Positions 8,907 to 19,206 of a stretch of 64,000 nucleotides of DNA are shown here, in pieces. The stretch covers positions 310,001-374,000 of the forward strand of contig CAWDCE010000017.1 in NCBI GenBank assembly GCA_963800725.1, given 5' to 3'. How positions within the stretch are numbered: position 1 is the stretch's first letter; each line of letters begins with the position of its first letter. Position numbers and translations under genes: made by a program. The DNA is from Bog-473 sp963800725 (GTDB taxonomy: Bacteria; Actinomycetota; Acidimicrobiia; Acidimicrobiales; RAAP-2). The notes beneath the pieces are model-generated. The model made no database searches. It worked only from the letters and a program-made list of their open reading frames with translations, and was not told where the DNA came from.

Positions 8907-10094
8907 CTACTTGAGGATCTTGGTCACTCGACCAGAAGCCACGGTGCGCCCACCCTCACGGATGGCGAAACGCAGACCTTCAGTCATGGCAATGGGCTTG
9001 CCCAGTTCGACGACCATCTCGGTGTTGTCCCCCGGCATCACCATTTCGGTGCCTTCAGGGAGGGTGATGGTGCCGGTCACGTCGGTGGTGCGGAAGTAGA
9101 ACTGAGGGCGGTAGTTGGTGAAGAACGGCTTGTGACGGCCACCCTCCTCCTTGTTCAGCACATAGACGTTGGCCTCGAAGTTGGTGTGCGGGGTGATCGA
9201 GCCGGGCTTGCACAGCACCTGGCCACGCTCGACCTCTTCCTTCTTGGTCCCACGCAACAGCGCGCCGACGTTGTCGCCCGCACGGCCCTCGTCGAGCAAC
9301 TTGCGGAACATCTCGATGCCGGTGACGGTCGTCTTTTGGGTGTCGCGCAGTCCGACGATCTCGACTTCCTCGCCGACCTTGACGATGCCCTGCTCGACCT
9401 TGCCGGTCACCACGGTGCCACGGCCGGTGATGGACATGACGTCCTCGATCGGCATCAAGAAGGGCTTGTCCACGTCGCGCTCTGGCTCGGGGATGAAGGT
9501 GTCGACCGCGTCCATGAGCTCGAGGATCTTTGCGCTCCACTCGGGGTCGCCTTCGAGCGCTTTCAGGGCGCTGACCTGGATGATCGGCGTGTCGTCCCCG
9601 GGGAAGTCGTAGTTGTTCAACAGCTCGCGGACTTCCATCTCCACCAGTTCGATGAGCTCGGGGTCGTCCACCATGTCGGCCTTGTTGAGCGCGACGACGA
9701 TGTAGGGGACGCCGACCTGACGGGCGAGCAGCACGTGCTCACGGGTCTGGGGCATCGGGCCATCGGCGGCCGAGACCACCAAGATGGCGCCGTCGATCTG
9801 GGCGGCACCGGTGATCATGTTCTTGATGTAGTCGGCGTGGCCCGGCATGTCGACGTGGGCGTAGTGACGGTTCTCCGTCTCGTACTCGACGTGGGCGATG
9901 GTGATCGTGATGCCGCGCTGCTTCTCTTCGGGAGCCGCGTCGATCTGATCAAAGGCCGTGAAGTTGGTGTTGGGGTTCTTTTCCGACAGGACCTTGGTGA
10001 TCGCCGCGGTGAGCGTGGTCTTGCCGTGGTCGATGTGTCCCATCGTTCCCACATTGATGTGAGGCTTTGTGCGCTCGAACTTCTGCTTGGCCAT
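8907..10094 (-). CDS. tuf: Elongation factor Tu
   Basis: Intact 395-residue EF-Tu, the GTPase delivering aminoacyl-tRNA. The GTP-binding motifs are GHIDHGKTTLTAAI (G1), DMPGHADYIKNM (G3) and NKADMVDDPE (G4); domains 2 and 3 follow, ending RTVASGRVTKILK. The ATG is preceded by a GGGAG ribosome binding site. It is separated from fusA by 112 bases. Confidence 0.98.
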   Translation of the reverse strand: MAKQKFERTKPHINVGTMGHIDHGKTTLTAAITKVLSEKNPNTNFTAFDQIDAAPEEKQRGITITIAHVEYETENRHYAHVDMPGHADYIKNMITGAAQIDGAILVVSAADGPMPQTREHVLLARQVGVPYIVVALNKADMVDDPELIELVEMEVRELLNNYDFPGDDTPIIQVSALKALEGDPEWSAKILELMDAVDTFIPEPERDVDKPFLMPIEDVMSITGRGTVVTGKVEQGIVKVGEEVEIVGLRDTQKTTVTGIEMFRKLLDEGRAGDNVGALLRGTKKEEVERGQVLCKPGSITPHTNFEANVYVLNKEEGGRHKPFFTNYRPQFYFRTTDVTGTITLPEGTEMVMPGDNTEMVVELGKPIAMTEGLRFAIREGGRTVASGRVTKILK

Positions 10095-10206
10095 CGCCGT
10101 AGCTACTCCCTGATATCGGACGGAACCCGACGGGCCCGCCGCGGCGCCTACACGCCGCTGTCATTTTCCTTTTTGTGCGACCTGCTGCTGAAGCGCCGAG
10201 CTTCGG

Positions 10207-12310
10207 CTACTCCCCTTGGGTCCGGGCGATGATCTCCTTGGAGATCGACTCGGGAACCTCGTTGTAAGCATGGAACTGCATGGTGTACGTGGCGCGACCC
10301 TGGGTGCGCGAACGCAGGTCAGTAGCGTAGCCGAACATATCGGCCAGCGGTACCTGCGCATTGATCACGTGGCTGCTGCCCTGCTGCTCCATCCCCTCGA
10401 CCTTGCCGCGGCGGGAAGAAAGGTCTCCAATGACGTCGCCCATGTAGTCGTCAGGCGTGGTGACGGTCACGGCCATTACCGGCTCGAGGAGGACCGGGCT
10501 CGCCGCCCGCAGGGCTTTTTTGATCGCCAATGAACCGGCGATCTTGAAGGCCATCTCCGACGAGTCGACGTCGTGATAGGAGCCGTAGGTCAAGGTCACC
10601 CGGACGTCGACGGTCGGGTAGCCGGCGAGCACACCACCGGTGAGGGCACCTTGGATACCGGCGTCGACCGAGGGGATGTACTCCTTGGGGATCACTCCAC
10701 CACTGATCTTGTCGATGAACTCGTACCCACCGCCGGGGCCGGTCGGCTCCGCGCTCGATGACCACGTGGCCGTACTGGCCCTTACCACCGGTCTGGCGGA
10801 CGTACTTCTCTTCGACCTTCTCGACGGGCTTGCGGATCGTCTCTCGGTAGGCCACCTGGGGCTTGCCGACATTGGCGTCCACGCTGAACTCACGCAGCAT
10901 CCGGTCGACGAGGACCTCGAGGTGCAGCTCGCCCATCCCCGAAATGACCGTCTGGCCGGTCTCCTCGTCCGAACGCACCCGAAAGGTCGGGTCCTCTTCA
11001 CTGAGCGAGTAGAGCGCCTTGGAGAGTTTGTCCTGGTCAGCCTTGGTTTTTGGCTCGACGGCCACGTGGATGACCGGCTCGGGGAACTCGAGGGCCTCGA
11101 GCACGATCGGGTGGGCCGGATCGCACAAGGTGTCCCCGGTGGTCGTGTTCTTCATGCCGACGACCGCCATGATGTCCCCGGCGAAGATGGCTTCTTTGTC
11201 CTCGCGGTGGTTGGCGTGCATCTGGAGGATGCGGCCGACCCGCTCCTTCTTGTCCTTGGTCGAGTTGGCGACCGAGGAGCCCTTGGTCAAGGTGCCCGAG
11301 TAGACCCGGATGTAGGTCAGCTTGCCCACGAAGGGGTCGGTCATGATCTTGAAGGCCAGGGCGGAGAACGGCTCGGCGTCGTCGGCCTTGCGCACCTCGA
11401 CGTCTTCGGGGTGGTTGGGCCGGATGCCTTCGGTTGGGGGCAGGTCCAGGGGGCTCGGCAGGTAGTCGATGACGGCGTCGAGCATGGGCTGGACGCCCTT
11501 GTTCTTGAAAGCCGATCCGCAGAGAATCGGCACCACTTCGGCGGCCAGGGTGGCGGTGCGCAGGGCCCGGCGGAGGTCATCGGCGGTGATGGGCTCTTCG
11601 GCCAGGTACTTCTCCATGATGACGTCGTCGAAGTTCGAGACCACGTCAATGAGCTGGTGGCGGGCGTCTTCGGCGTCAGACGCCATCGAGTCGGGGATGT
11701 CGTTGACTTCCCATTCCTCGCCCTTTTCCTCGTCGTTCCACACCAAAGCCTTCTGCTCGAGCAGGTCGACGACGCCTTGGAACTCGGACTCGGCACCGAT
11801 GGGCAGCTGGGTCACCGCCGGCACGGCGTCGAGGCGGTCCCGGATCATCTCGACCGTGCGCTCGAAGTCCGCGCCAATGCGGTCCATCTTGTTCACAAAG
11901 CAGATGCGCGGGACGTTGTACTTGTTGGCCTGGCGCCAGACGGTCTCTGTCTGGGGCTCGACACCGGCCACGGCGTCGAAGACCGCCACCGCACCGTCGA
12001 GAACGCGAAGTGAGCGCTCCACCTCGACCGTGAAGTCCACGTGGCCGGGGGTGTCGATGATGTTGATCCAGTTGTCCCGCCAGCTGCAGGTGGTGGCGGC
12101 CGAGGTGATGGTGATGCCGCGCTCTTGCTCTTGGACCATCCAGTCCATGGTGGCGGCACCCTCGTGCACTTCACCGATCTTGTAGTTGCGACCGGTGTAA
12201 TAGAGGATGCGCTCGGTCGTGGTGGTTTTGCCCGCGTCAATGTGCGCCATGATCCCGATGTTTCGGGTCTTGGCCAGGGGAAAGTCGCGGGTCGCCGGAG
12301 CGTCAGCCAT
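10207..12310 (-). CDS. fusA: Elongation factor G (frameshifted in sequence)
   Basis: EF-G of about 700 residues, the translocase GTPase. The N-terminal fragment has AHIDAGKTTTTERILYY, DTPGHVDFTVEVERS and VNKMDRIGADF. Near 10745 one extra G (CGCGGAGCC for CGCGAGCC) shifts the frame; domain IV and V sequence (EPTGPGGGYEFIDKISGG, YTMQFHAYNEVPESISKEI) continues in the next frame to the stop. EF-G is essential and this is the only copy seen, so I treat the break as a sequence error. Confidence 0.95.
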
Positions 12311-12346
12311 GGTACGGAGGGTTCCTTATGAAGAAGTGGAGATCCA

Positions 12347-12817
12347 CTACCAGCGGTAGTGGGCGAATGCTTTGTTGGACTCTGCCATCTTGTGCATGTC
12401 CTCACGGCGCTTGACCGCTGCGCCGATGTTGTTCGAGGCGTCGAGGATCTCGCCGGCCAGGCGCTCGGCCATCGTCTTCTCCCGGCGCTGGCGGGAGTAG
12501 GTGGTGAGCCAGCGGATGGCGAGGGTGGTGGCACGACGGGGACGGACCTCGACGGGCACTTGGTAAGTGGCCCCACCGACCCGGCGGCTCTTGACCTCGA
12601 GCTCGGGGCGGGTGTTCTCGACGGCCCGCTTGAGGGCGGCCACGGGGTCGCCGCCGGAGCGCTCTTGGACCAGGTCCAAGGCGCCGTAGACGATCCGCTC
12701 GGCCAGCGTGCGCTTGCCCCGCGACAGCACTTTGTTGACGACCTGGGTCACCAGCACCGACCGGTAGACGGGGTCGGGGGCCAGTTCACGACGGGTGGCG
12801 GGTCCATTACGGGGCAT
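12347..12817 (-). CDS. rpsG: 30S ribosomal protein S7
   Basis: Intact 156-residue S7, the primary binder of the 16S 3' major domain. It begins MPRNGPATRRELAPDPVYRS and contains GGATYQVPVEVRPRRATTLA. The start overlaps the rpsL stop (TAATG). Confidence 0.98.
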   Translation of the reverse strand: MPRNGPATRRELAPDPVYRSVLVTQVVNKVLSRGKRTLAERIVYGALDLVQERSGGDPVAALKRAVENTRPELEVKSRRVGGATYQVPVEVRPRRATTLAIRWLTTYSRQRREKTMAERLAGEILDASNNIGAAVKRREDMHKMAESNKAFAHYRW

Positions 12818-13188
12818 TAGGACTCCTTCTTTGCGCCGTAGCGACTGCGAGCTTGATTGCGCTCACGGACACCCGAAGTGTCGAGGGCGCCGCGAATGAC
12901 CTTGTAGCGCACACCGGGAAGGTCTTTGACACGACCGCCACGGACCAAGACGATCGAGTGCTCCTGGAGGTTGTGGCCGACACCGGGGATGTAGGCCGTG
13001 ATCTCGACGCCGCTGCTCAGCCGCACACGGGCCACCTTGCGCAGGGCGGAGTTCGGCTTTTTCGGTGTGGTCGTGTAGACGCGAGTGCACACACCCCGGC
13101 GCTGGGGGGCTCCCTTGAGGGCCGGGGTCTTGGTCTTGGTCACTTTGGCCTGTCGTCCCTTGCGGACGAGCTGGGCGATTGTGGGCAC
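12817..13188 (-). CDS. rpsL: 30S ribosomal protein S12
   Basis: Intact 123-residue S12 of the decoding centre. The positions where substitutions give streptomycin resistance in other bacteria, K43 (TTPKKPNSALRK) and K88 (GRVKDLPGVRYK), are both the wild-type lysine, so a sensitive ribosome is expected. It is the first gene of the rpsL-rpsG-fusA-tuf unit. Confidence 0.98.
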   Translation of the reverse strand: MPTIAQLVRKGRQAKVTKTKTPALKGAPQRRGVCTRVYTTTPKKPNSALRKVARVRLSSGVEITAYIPGVGHNLQEHSIVLVRGGRVKDLPGVRYKVIRGALDTSGVRERNQARSRYGAKKES

Positions 13189-13273
13189 GCGCTACCTCTC
13201 GATACTGAAAAATGGTGACTCCATGTGCGACGCGGTGACCGCGTTGGCCGAAACCTCACATGGCAGACAGAAG

Positions 13274-13302
13274 ATGATAGCCCCTGCCTCGGGGTTCGAC
13301 AA
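13274..13302 (-). promoter_or_regulatory. Putative sigma70-type promoter for the rpsL operon
   Basis: TTGTCG (13297-13302) and TATCAT (13274-13279) are separated by exactly 17 bases on the minus strand. The implied start point lies about 80 bases upstream of the rpsL ATG. Both hexamers are close to consensus for a vegetative sigma factor. Confidence 0.65.
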
Positions 13303-13349
13303 TCGCGGGAGGCCAATGCGTCGCGACGCTGGCACGAATTTTCGGACTT

Positions 13350-13368
13350 GTGCGCCCCCGGGGCGCAC
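13350..13368. repeat. Perfect 9-bp inverted repeat between divergent rpsL and pccB
   Basis: GTGCGCCCC / GGGGCGCAC around a single-base centre. It sits in the divergent intergenic region, about 50 bases upstream of the rpsL -35 and about 100 bases upstream of the pccB -10. It may be an operator or a hairpin; nothing distinguishes these. Confidence 0.4.
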
Positions 13369-13468
13369 CCACGACCGAGGTGCGGGCCGGGTGGCGGCGA
13401 CTCGGCCCGGCTAGCGCCCTTCGGACTGGGCCAGCCGGGTCCATTTCTGGCCGGCGGTCCCGGAGCGT

Positions 13469-13474
13469 TAGCCT
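13469..13474 (+). promoter_or_regulatory. -10 element for pccB (leaderless spacing)
   Basis: TAGCCT matches TANNNT and ends 7 bases before the pccB ATG, so the transcript would begin at or next to the start codon. No ribosome binding site is present. Confidence 0.5.
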
Positions 13475-13481
13475 GCCGATC

Positions 13482-15042
13482 ATGGAACATTCGATGACGG
13501 AACGCCTGGCCGAATTGGCCGAGCGCAAGGAGCAGGCGCTCCACGCCGGGAGCGAGAAATCGGTCGAGCGACACCACGCCAAGGGCAAGATGACCGCCCG
13601 CGAGCGCATCGACTACCTGCTCGACGATGGCTCGTTCCAAGAACTCGACATGCTGGCCCGGCACCGGGCCCACGGCATGGGCCTCGAGGACAACCGCCCC
13701 TATACCGACGGCGTCGTGACCGGATTCGGCACCATCGACGGGCGCCGGGTCTGCGTCTTCAGCCAGGACTTCACCGTGTTCGGCGGTGCGCTCGGTGAGG
13801 TGTTCGCCGAGAAGATCCACAAGGTGATGGATCTGGCCGCCTCGACCGGCGTGCCGATGATCGGGCTCAACGACGGGGCGGGCGCGCGGATCCAAGAAGG
13901 GGTCGTCTCCTTGCACTCTTACGGCGGGAATCTTCCACCGCAACGTGGCGTCGTCGGGCGTCATCCCCCAGATCAGCGTGATCCTCGGACCCTGCGCCGG
14001 CGGGGCGGTCTACTCGCCGGCCATGACCGACTTCATCTTCATGGTCCAAGGCACCTCGCACATGTTCATCACCGGTCCCGACGTGGTCAAGACCGTCACC
14101 GGCGAGGACGTGACTCTCGAAGAGCTCGGCGGAGCGATGAGCCACGCCACCAAGTCGGGCGTGGCGACCTTCGTGTCCCCGGACGAAAAGGCCTGCCTCG
14201 ACGACGTCCGCCACCTCCTCTCGTTCTTGCCCTCCAACAACCTCGAGGAGCCGCCGATCGAAGATGACCGGGGACGATCCCGAGCGCCAGGTGCCAGAAC
14301 TCATCGACATCATGCCGGTGTCGCCCAACCAGCCCTACGACATGAAGCGGGTCATCGCGGCCGTCGTCGACGACGGCGAGTACTTCGAGGTCCATCGGCA
14401 CTGGGCCATGTCGATCACCTGTGGTTTCGCCCGCATGGACGGACGGGTCGTCGGCATCGTCGGCAACCAGCCGGCCGTCCTCGCCGGCGTGCTCGACATC
14501 GACTCTTCGGAGAAGGCCTCGCGCTTCGTGCGCACCTGCGACGCCTTCAACGTCCCCTTGCTCACCTTCGTCGACGTGCCCGGGTTCATGCCTGGGACCG
14601 ACCAGGAGTACGGCGGGCATCATCCGCCACGGCGCCAAGCTCCTCTACGCCTATTGCGAATCCACCGTGCCGCGCATCCAGATCATCACCCGCAAGGCCT
14701 ACGGCGGCGCCTACGTCGTCATGAACTCCAAATCGATCGGTGCGGATCTCGCCTTCGCCTGGCCCTCGGCCGAACTGGCCGTGATGGGACCCGAACGGCG
14801 CCGTCGAGATCGTCTACCGACGCGAGCTGGCCGAAGCGGCCGACCCCGCCGCCCGGCGCGCCGAGCTGATCGAGGACTACACCGAGCGCTACGCCAATCC
14901 CTACATCGCCGCCGAGCGGGGTTACGTCGACGACGTCATCTCCCCGGCCGACACCCGGGCCGTCATCTGCCGCAGCCTCGAGATCCTCGCCTCCAAGCGC
15001 GAGGAGCTGCCGCGGCGCAAGCACGGCAACGTGCCGCTGTGA
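13482..15042 (+). CDS. pccB: Acyl-CoA (propionyl-CoA) carboxylase, carboxyltransferase beta subunit (frameshifted)
   Basis: Carboxyltransferase subunit of a biotin-dependent acyl-CoA carboxylase, about 515 residues once corrected. The N-terminal half has TARERIDYLLDDGSF, NDGAGARIQEGV and GPCAGGAVYSPAMTDF; the C-terminal half has DVPGFMPGTDQEYGG and RKAYGGAYVVMNSKSIGADL, ending RRKHGNVPL. Four one-base insertions (near 13934, 14253, 14616 and 14796) split it into five frames; each is resolved by deleting a single A or G. The strong resemblance to PccB and the neighbouring EMC genes favour propionyl-CoA, but acetyl-CoA specificity cannot be excluded. The biotinylated alpha subunit is not in the window. 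Confidence 0.88.
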
Positions 15043-15258
15043 GCACGCACCGTCGATCCCGACCAACTGGCACTGGCCGCCAAACCCGAGCCCGATCCCG
15101 ACGTCATCGCGGCCATCTCGGCGGCGGCCGAGTTGGTGTGGCCCCGCCCGGTATCGCCCGACGAGCAGGATCCGGTCCACCAGACCTGGCGCTTCAGCGG
15201 TCGCTGGTGGAACAAGCCGACACCGATCCGTCGCGACCGACCCTGGGGCCGTTCCTGA
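15039..15258 (+). CDS. Small acyl-CoA carboxylase epsilon-like subunit (frameshifted)
   Basis: About 70 residues beginning GTG AGC ACG with a GTGA overlap of the pccB stop. After one indel near 15050 it reads VDPDQLALAAKPEPDPDVI, AAISAAAELVWPRPV, then TWRFSGRWWNKPTPIRRDRPWG. Actinobacterial carboxylases often have a tiny epsilon subunit encoded directly after the beta subunit; position, size and the Trp/Arg-rich end fit that role. The similarity to characterised AccE/PccE proteins is weak, so the function is inferred mainly from context. Confidence 0.5.
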
Positions 15259-15595
15259 CCGTCTATCTCGACGACTGGCGCCAAACGGCGACGGTCGGTA
15301 CCCGGGTGGACCGCTGGTCCCATCTCCTGGCCGACACCGAGGAGGAACTGCACGCCCTGGCCGCCCGGCTCGGCATCCCCGCCCGCGGTTTCCAGCGCCA
15401 CCGGCGCTCGAGCGCGCTTAATCACTACGACCTGCCCGAGAGCTACCGCCAGGCGGCCATCGACCTCGGGGCCGTCCCGATCACCTGGCGCGAGATGGCC
15501 CGCCTCACGCGTGAGTGGCGCCGCGCTCGACGCTCAGCGAGGGACACCAGATCCGACATGATGTCGGCGAACGCGAAAGTCCTTTCGGGGTATAG
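15255..15595 (+). CDS. DUF4031 family protein
   Basis: The frame LTVYLDDWRQTATVGTRVDR, WSHLLADTEEELHALAARLG, NHYDLPESYRQAAIDLGAVP, ITWREMARL matches the uncharacterised DUF4031 family (short proteins with a conserved VY-DD start and an HYD motif). The frame overlaps the epsilon-like stop, but no ATG/GTG is visible at the family start; CTG at 15255 is the nearest candidate, with a GTG about 16 codons upstream. The 3' end runs antisense into the convergent mutase gene. After removing two apparent insertions near 15580 the frame stops at 15595, so the end is approximate. Confidence 0.6.
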
Positions 15596-17503
15596 ACCGA
15601 CGACACGCCCTTGCCGAGCAGTACCTCGGCATCATCGGGCGGGATGATCCCCCCGACCACCACGGCCGCGTCGACGCCGGCCGCCCGCAGGCGGTCGACC
15701 ACGTCGGGGACCAACTCCATGTGCGAACCCGACAGGATCGAGAGCCCGACGATGTCGACGTCTTCGTCACGCGCCGCGGCCACGATCTGGGCCGGGGTCA
15801 GCCGGATGCCTTGGTAGATGACCTCGAAGCCGGCGTCTCGGGCCGCAACCGCAATCTGCTCGGCGCCGTTGGAGTGGCCGTCGAGGCCGGGCTTGGCCAC
15901 CAAGAGGCGCGGCGGCCCGCCGGTGCGATCCGCCAGCGACCGGGTCCGCGCGCGACGATCGGGGCCAGGTCGTCGCCGCGGTGCCCGACCGCTCCCGCGA
16001 TCCCCGTCGGCGCCCGGAATTCGCCGAAGACCTGGCGCAGCGCGCCCGCCCACTCACCGGTCGTCCCCCCGGCGTGGGCCAGCGCAATGGTGGCCTCCAT
16101 GATGTTGGCGCCCGGCCCGTCGTCCTCGCACACCCGCCGCAACGCGTCGAGCGCCGTCGCGCACGGCCCCTTGGTCGCGCCGTGTGCGCCAGTGGGCCAC
16201 CTCGTCGGCGAGCTCCGCTTCGAGTTTGGGGTCGACCTTCATGATCGATTCGAGTTCGTCGTCGCCCGTCAGCGGGGAGTCCGCGGTCTCGGTGAAGGCG
16301 TTGACCCCGATGACCCGCTGCTCTCCGGTCTCGATGCGCCGGACCCGTTCTGACTGGCTGCGGACCAGTCGCATCTTGAGCTCGTCGATGGCCTCGAAGG
16401 CCCCACCGAGCGCCTCGACGTCGGCCAACTCGGCCGTGGCCGACTCGATCAACTCGTTGGTCTTCGCGCGCAATGACCGTCGAGCCCTCGAAGATGTCGC
16501 CGTACTCGAGCAGGTCTGACTCAAAGGCCAAGATCTGCTGCATGCGCAGTGACCATTGCTGGTCCCATGGGCGGGGCAGGCCGAGCGCCTCGTTCCAGGC
16601 CGGGAGCTGGATGGCGCGGGCCCGGGCGTCCTTGGACAACGTCACCCCGAGCATCTCGAGCACGATGCGCGGCACGTTGTTCTCGGGCTGTTGTTCGGTG
16701 AGGCCGAGCGAGTTGACCTGGACGCCGTAGCGGAAACGCCGGAGTTTGGGATCCGTCACGCCGTAGCGCTCCGCGCAGATGCGGTCCCACATGGCGGTGA
16801 AGGCCCGCATCTTGGAGGTCTCTTCGACGAATCGCACGCCCGAGTTCACGAAGAAACTGATGCGCCCGACCACGGCGGGAAGTTCGCTCGGGGCAATCTT
16901 GCCCGACTCCGACACGCCGTCGAGGACCCCAATGGCCGTGGCCAAGGCGTACGCGATCTCCTGGGTCGGGGTCGCGCCGGCCTCTTGGAGGTGATAGCTG
17001 CACACGTTGATCGGATTCCACTTGGGCACGTGGCGCACCGTGTACGCAATGGTGTCGACGGTCAGGCGCAGGCTCGGCTCGGGCGGGAAGATGAAGGTGC
17101 CGCGGCTGAGGTACTCCTTGATGATGTCGTTCTGCGTCGTGCCGGCGAGCAGCCGAGGGTCCACGCCCTGATCCTGCGCGTGGGCGACATAGAGCCCGAG
17201 GAGCCAGGCCGCCGGGGCGTTGATCGTCATCGAGGTGTTCATCTCGGCGACGGGGATCTCGGCGAAGAGCTCGCCCATGTGGCCGAGATGGGCCACCGGC
17301 ACCCCGACCTTGCCCACCTCGCCGGCAGCTTCAGGTGAGTCGGGGTCGTAGCCGGTCTGGGTCGGCAGGTCGAACGCGATCGACAGCCCGGTCTGCCCCT
17401 TGGCCAGGTTGGTCCGGTAGAGGGCGTTGGACGCCTTGGCGGTTGAATGCCCCGAATAGGTGCGCATCACCCAAGGGGCGTCGCGTGGCGTGTCTTGACT
17501 CAT
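15505..17503 (-). CDS. ecm: Ethylmalonyl-CoA mutase (coenzyme B12-dependent; MeaA/Ecm type; frameshifted)
   Basis: Single-chain acyl-CoA mutase of about 665 residues with an N-terminal substrate-binding barrel and a C-terminal cobalamin domain. The sequence WVMRTYSGHSTAKASNALYR, GTTQNDIIKEYLSRGTFIFP, WNPINVCSYHLQEAGATP and LPAWNEALGLPRPWDQQWSL follows the MeaA/Ecm subfamily rather than methylmalonyl-CoA mutase MutB. The B12 motifs are GLDGHSNGAEQ (DxHxxG), SILSGSH and VVGGIIP. The product would be methylsuccinyl-CoA from (2R)-ethylmalonyl-CoA. I start at the ATG seven bases after AGGAGGTGG. Frame breaks lie near 16475, 16185, 15930 and 15580. It follows hbd by 75 bases, probably as one operon. 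Confidence 0.85.
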
Positions 17504-17578
17504 GACGACCACCTCCTCGCGTCAGTATTGCCGTCGCGGATCACCCTCGTCTTCGTGCGGAGCGGGCGACGAGGCCGA

Positions 17579-18434
17579 TCAGCGGTGGTAATCGTAGAAG
17601 CCGCGCTTGGTCTTTCGGCCCAGCTGGCCCGAGGTCACCATCCGACGCAAGAGCGGCACCGCGGCGTAGTTCGGGTCACGGAACTCGTCATAGAGCGCGT
17701 CGAGAATGGCCAACGAGGTGTCGAGCCCGACCAGATCCAAGAGGGCGAAGGGTCCCATGGGGAATCCGCACCCCCCCTTCATGGCGGCATCGATGCCCTC
17801 CTTGGTCGCCACTGCGCCCTCGAGGAGCCGCACCGCGTTGTTCAAGTAGGGGAAGAGCAGCGCGTTGACGATGAATCCGGCCTGGTCCTTGACCTCGACG
17901 GGATCCTTGCCGCACGCGGCGGCGAAGTGCGTGGCCTGCGCTCACCGTGGCGTCATCCGCGGTGATGGGCCGCACCACCTCGACCAGGGCCATGGCGGGG
18001 GCGGGATTGAAGAAGTGGATACCGACCACCATTTCGGGCCGCGAGGTCGCCATCGCCATCTCGACCACCGGCAGCGTCGAGGTGTTGGTGGCGATGATCG
18101 TCCCGGGCTTGCAGATCTCGTCGAGCTCGCCGAAGAGCGACTTTTTGATGGCGAGGTCTTCGACGACCGACTCGATCACCAGATCCACGTCGCCGAAGGC
18201 CCCGAGGTCGGTGGTCGCCGACACCCGGGCCGCGATCTCGTCGGCTTGTGCCGCGGTGCGCTTCTCCTTTTCGACCTGTTTGGCCAGTGACTTCTTGAGG
18301 CCCGCCATCATGGCGTCGGCCGACGCTTGGCTGCGGCTGCGCAGCACGACGTCGTACCCGGCCGCGGCCGCCACTTCGGCGATGCCCGACCCCATGATCC
18401 CGGACCCAACGATTCCCACCCGTGCGATTGACAT
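17579..18434 (-). CDS. hbd: 3-hydroxybutyryl-CoA dehydrogenase (frameshifted)
   Basis: NAD(P)-dependent 3-hydroxyacyl-CoA dehydrogenase of about 284 residues. The Rossmann motif GIVGSGIMGSGIAEVAA is at the N-terminus; the catalytic region FFNPAPAMALVEVV and the C-terminal helical domain (GFPMGPFALLDLVGLD, KRGFYDY) follow. One frame break lies near 17940. In an ethylmalonyl-CoA pathway it would interconvert acetoacetyl-CoA and 3-hydroxybutyryl-CoA. It lies directly upstream of ecm on the same strand. Confidence 0.88.
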
Positions 18435-18442
18435 GGGGCGAG

Positions 18443-18448
18443 AGCTTA
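18443..18448 (-). promoter_or_regulatory. -10 element for hbd-ecm (leaderless spacing)
   Basis: TAAGCT (TANNNT) lies 8 bases upstream of the hbd ATG. A partial inverted repeat, TTACTG-GG-CGGTAA, overlaps it and could be an operator. Confidence 0.5.
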
Positions 18449-18519
18449 CTGGGCGGTAACCACCCCGGTCGAGGGCGGCCCACGCCACGAACGGGTGCAG
18501 GCACATGCAAGAGTGCAGC

Positions 18520-19206
18520 ATGGACAACAACGGTGTGCTGGCTTTGGTCGGGGGAAGCGAATGGACCCCGGGCTGCACGTTCGACGCCCGACTGCTCGAG
18601 GCCTCGGGCGGGTCGACGTGGTGGTGCTCCCGACGGCTGCGGCCTATCAACATCCCGAGCGCGTGGTGCTCGAGGCGGCGAACTGGTTCGAAGAACTCGG
18701 GGCGGCGGTCGAAGGGCTCATGGTCTTGGACCGGGCGTCGGCCGAAGACGCCGGGATGGCGGCGGTGGTGCGGGCCGCCCGCTTCGTCTACCTCGCCGGC
18801 GGCTCGCCCTTGCACCTCAAATCGGTCTTGAAGGGTTCGGCGACCTTCGAGGCCTTGCGCGACGCCTGGACGCAGGGCTGCGTCGTGGCCGGATCTGGGG
18901 CGGGCGCGGTCGTGCTGACCGACCCGATGGTTGACCCCCGCGGCGGCGCGTCTGACGGTCGGTCTCGGGCTGATCGATCAACTGGCGGTCGTCCCCCAGC
19001 TCGGCGACGAGCACGTCGACGCGCATGGACAGAAGCTCGAACGCACCGTCGCCCTCGCCCCGGCCGGCCTGGCCGTGGTCGGGATCCCGCTGCGCAGCGC
19101 GCTGATCCGTTCGGCCGAGGGCACGTGGAGTTACGAGGGAGCGGCCGAGCCGGCCGTCTTCCTCGACGGCCGTCGCATGGACGGGCTCGAGGCGCTGTCG
19201 GCTTAG
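18520..19206 (+). CDS. Peptidase S51 / cyanophycinase-like protein, probably lacking the nucleophile (frameshifted)
   Basis: About 228 residues once joined: NNGVLALVGGSEWTPGC, VVVLPTAAAYQHPERV, FVYLAGGSPLHLKSVLKG, VVAGSGAGAVVLTDPMVD. This is the class I glutamine-amidotransferase-like fold of dipeptidase E and cyanophycinase. In that family the elbow reads G-T/S-S-A-G-A with Ser as nucleophile; here it reads GSGAGA, so the Ser is Gly at the aligned position. Frame breaks are near 18610 and 18945, neither at the elbow. An alternative ATG lies five codons upstream. The gene converges on and overlaps the cyclophilin gene end; substrate unknown. Confidence 0.7.

Noticed and set aside
7899..10232. 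Very long plus-strand open frame (about 777 codons) opposite rplC, rpsJ and tuf
   Set aside because: It is antisense to intact, highly conserved genes. Long shadow frames are expected at high third-position GC, and its translation shows no family features.
17504..17578. Cobalamin riboswitch upstream of the B12-dependent mutase
   Set aside because: Only 75 bases separate hbd and ecm and no B12-box-like sequence is visible; hbd itself appears leaderless.
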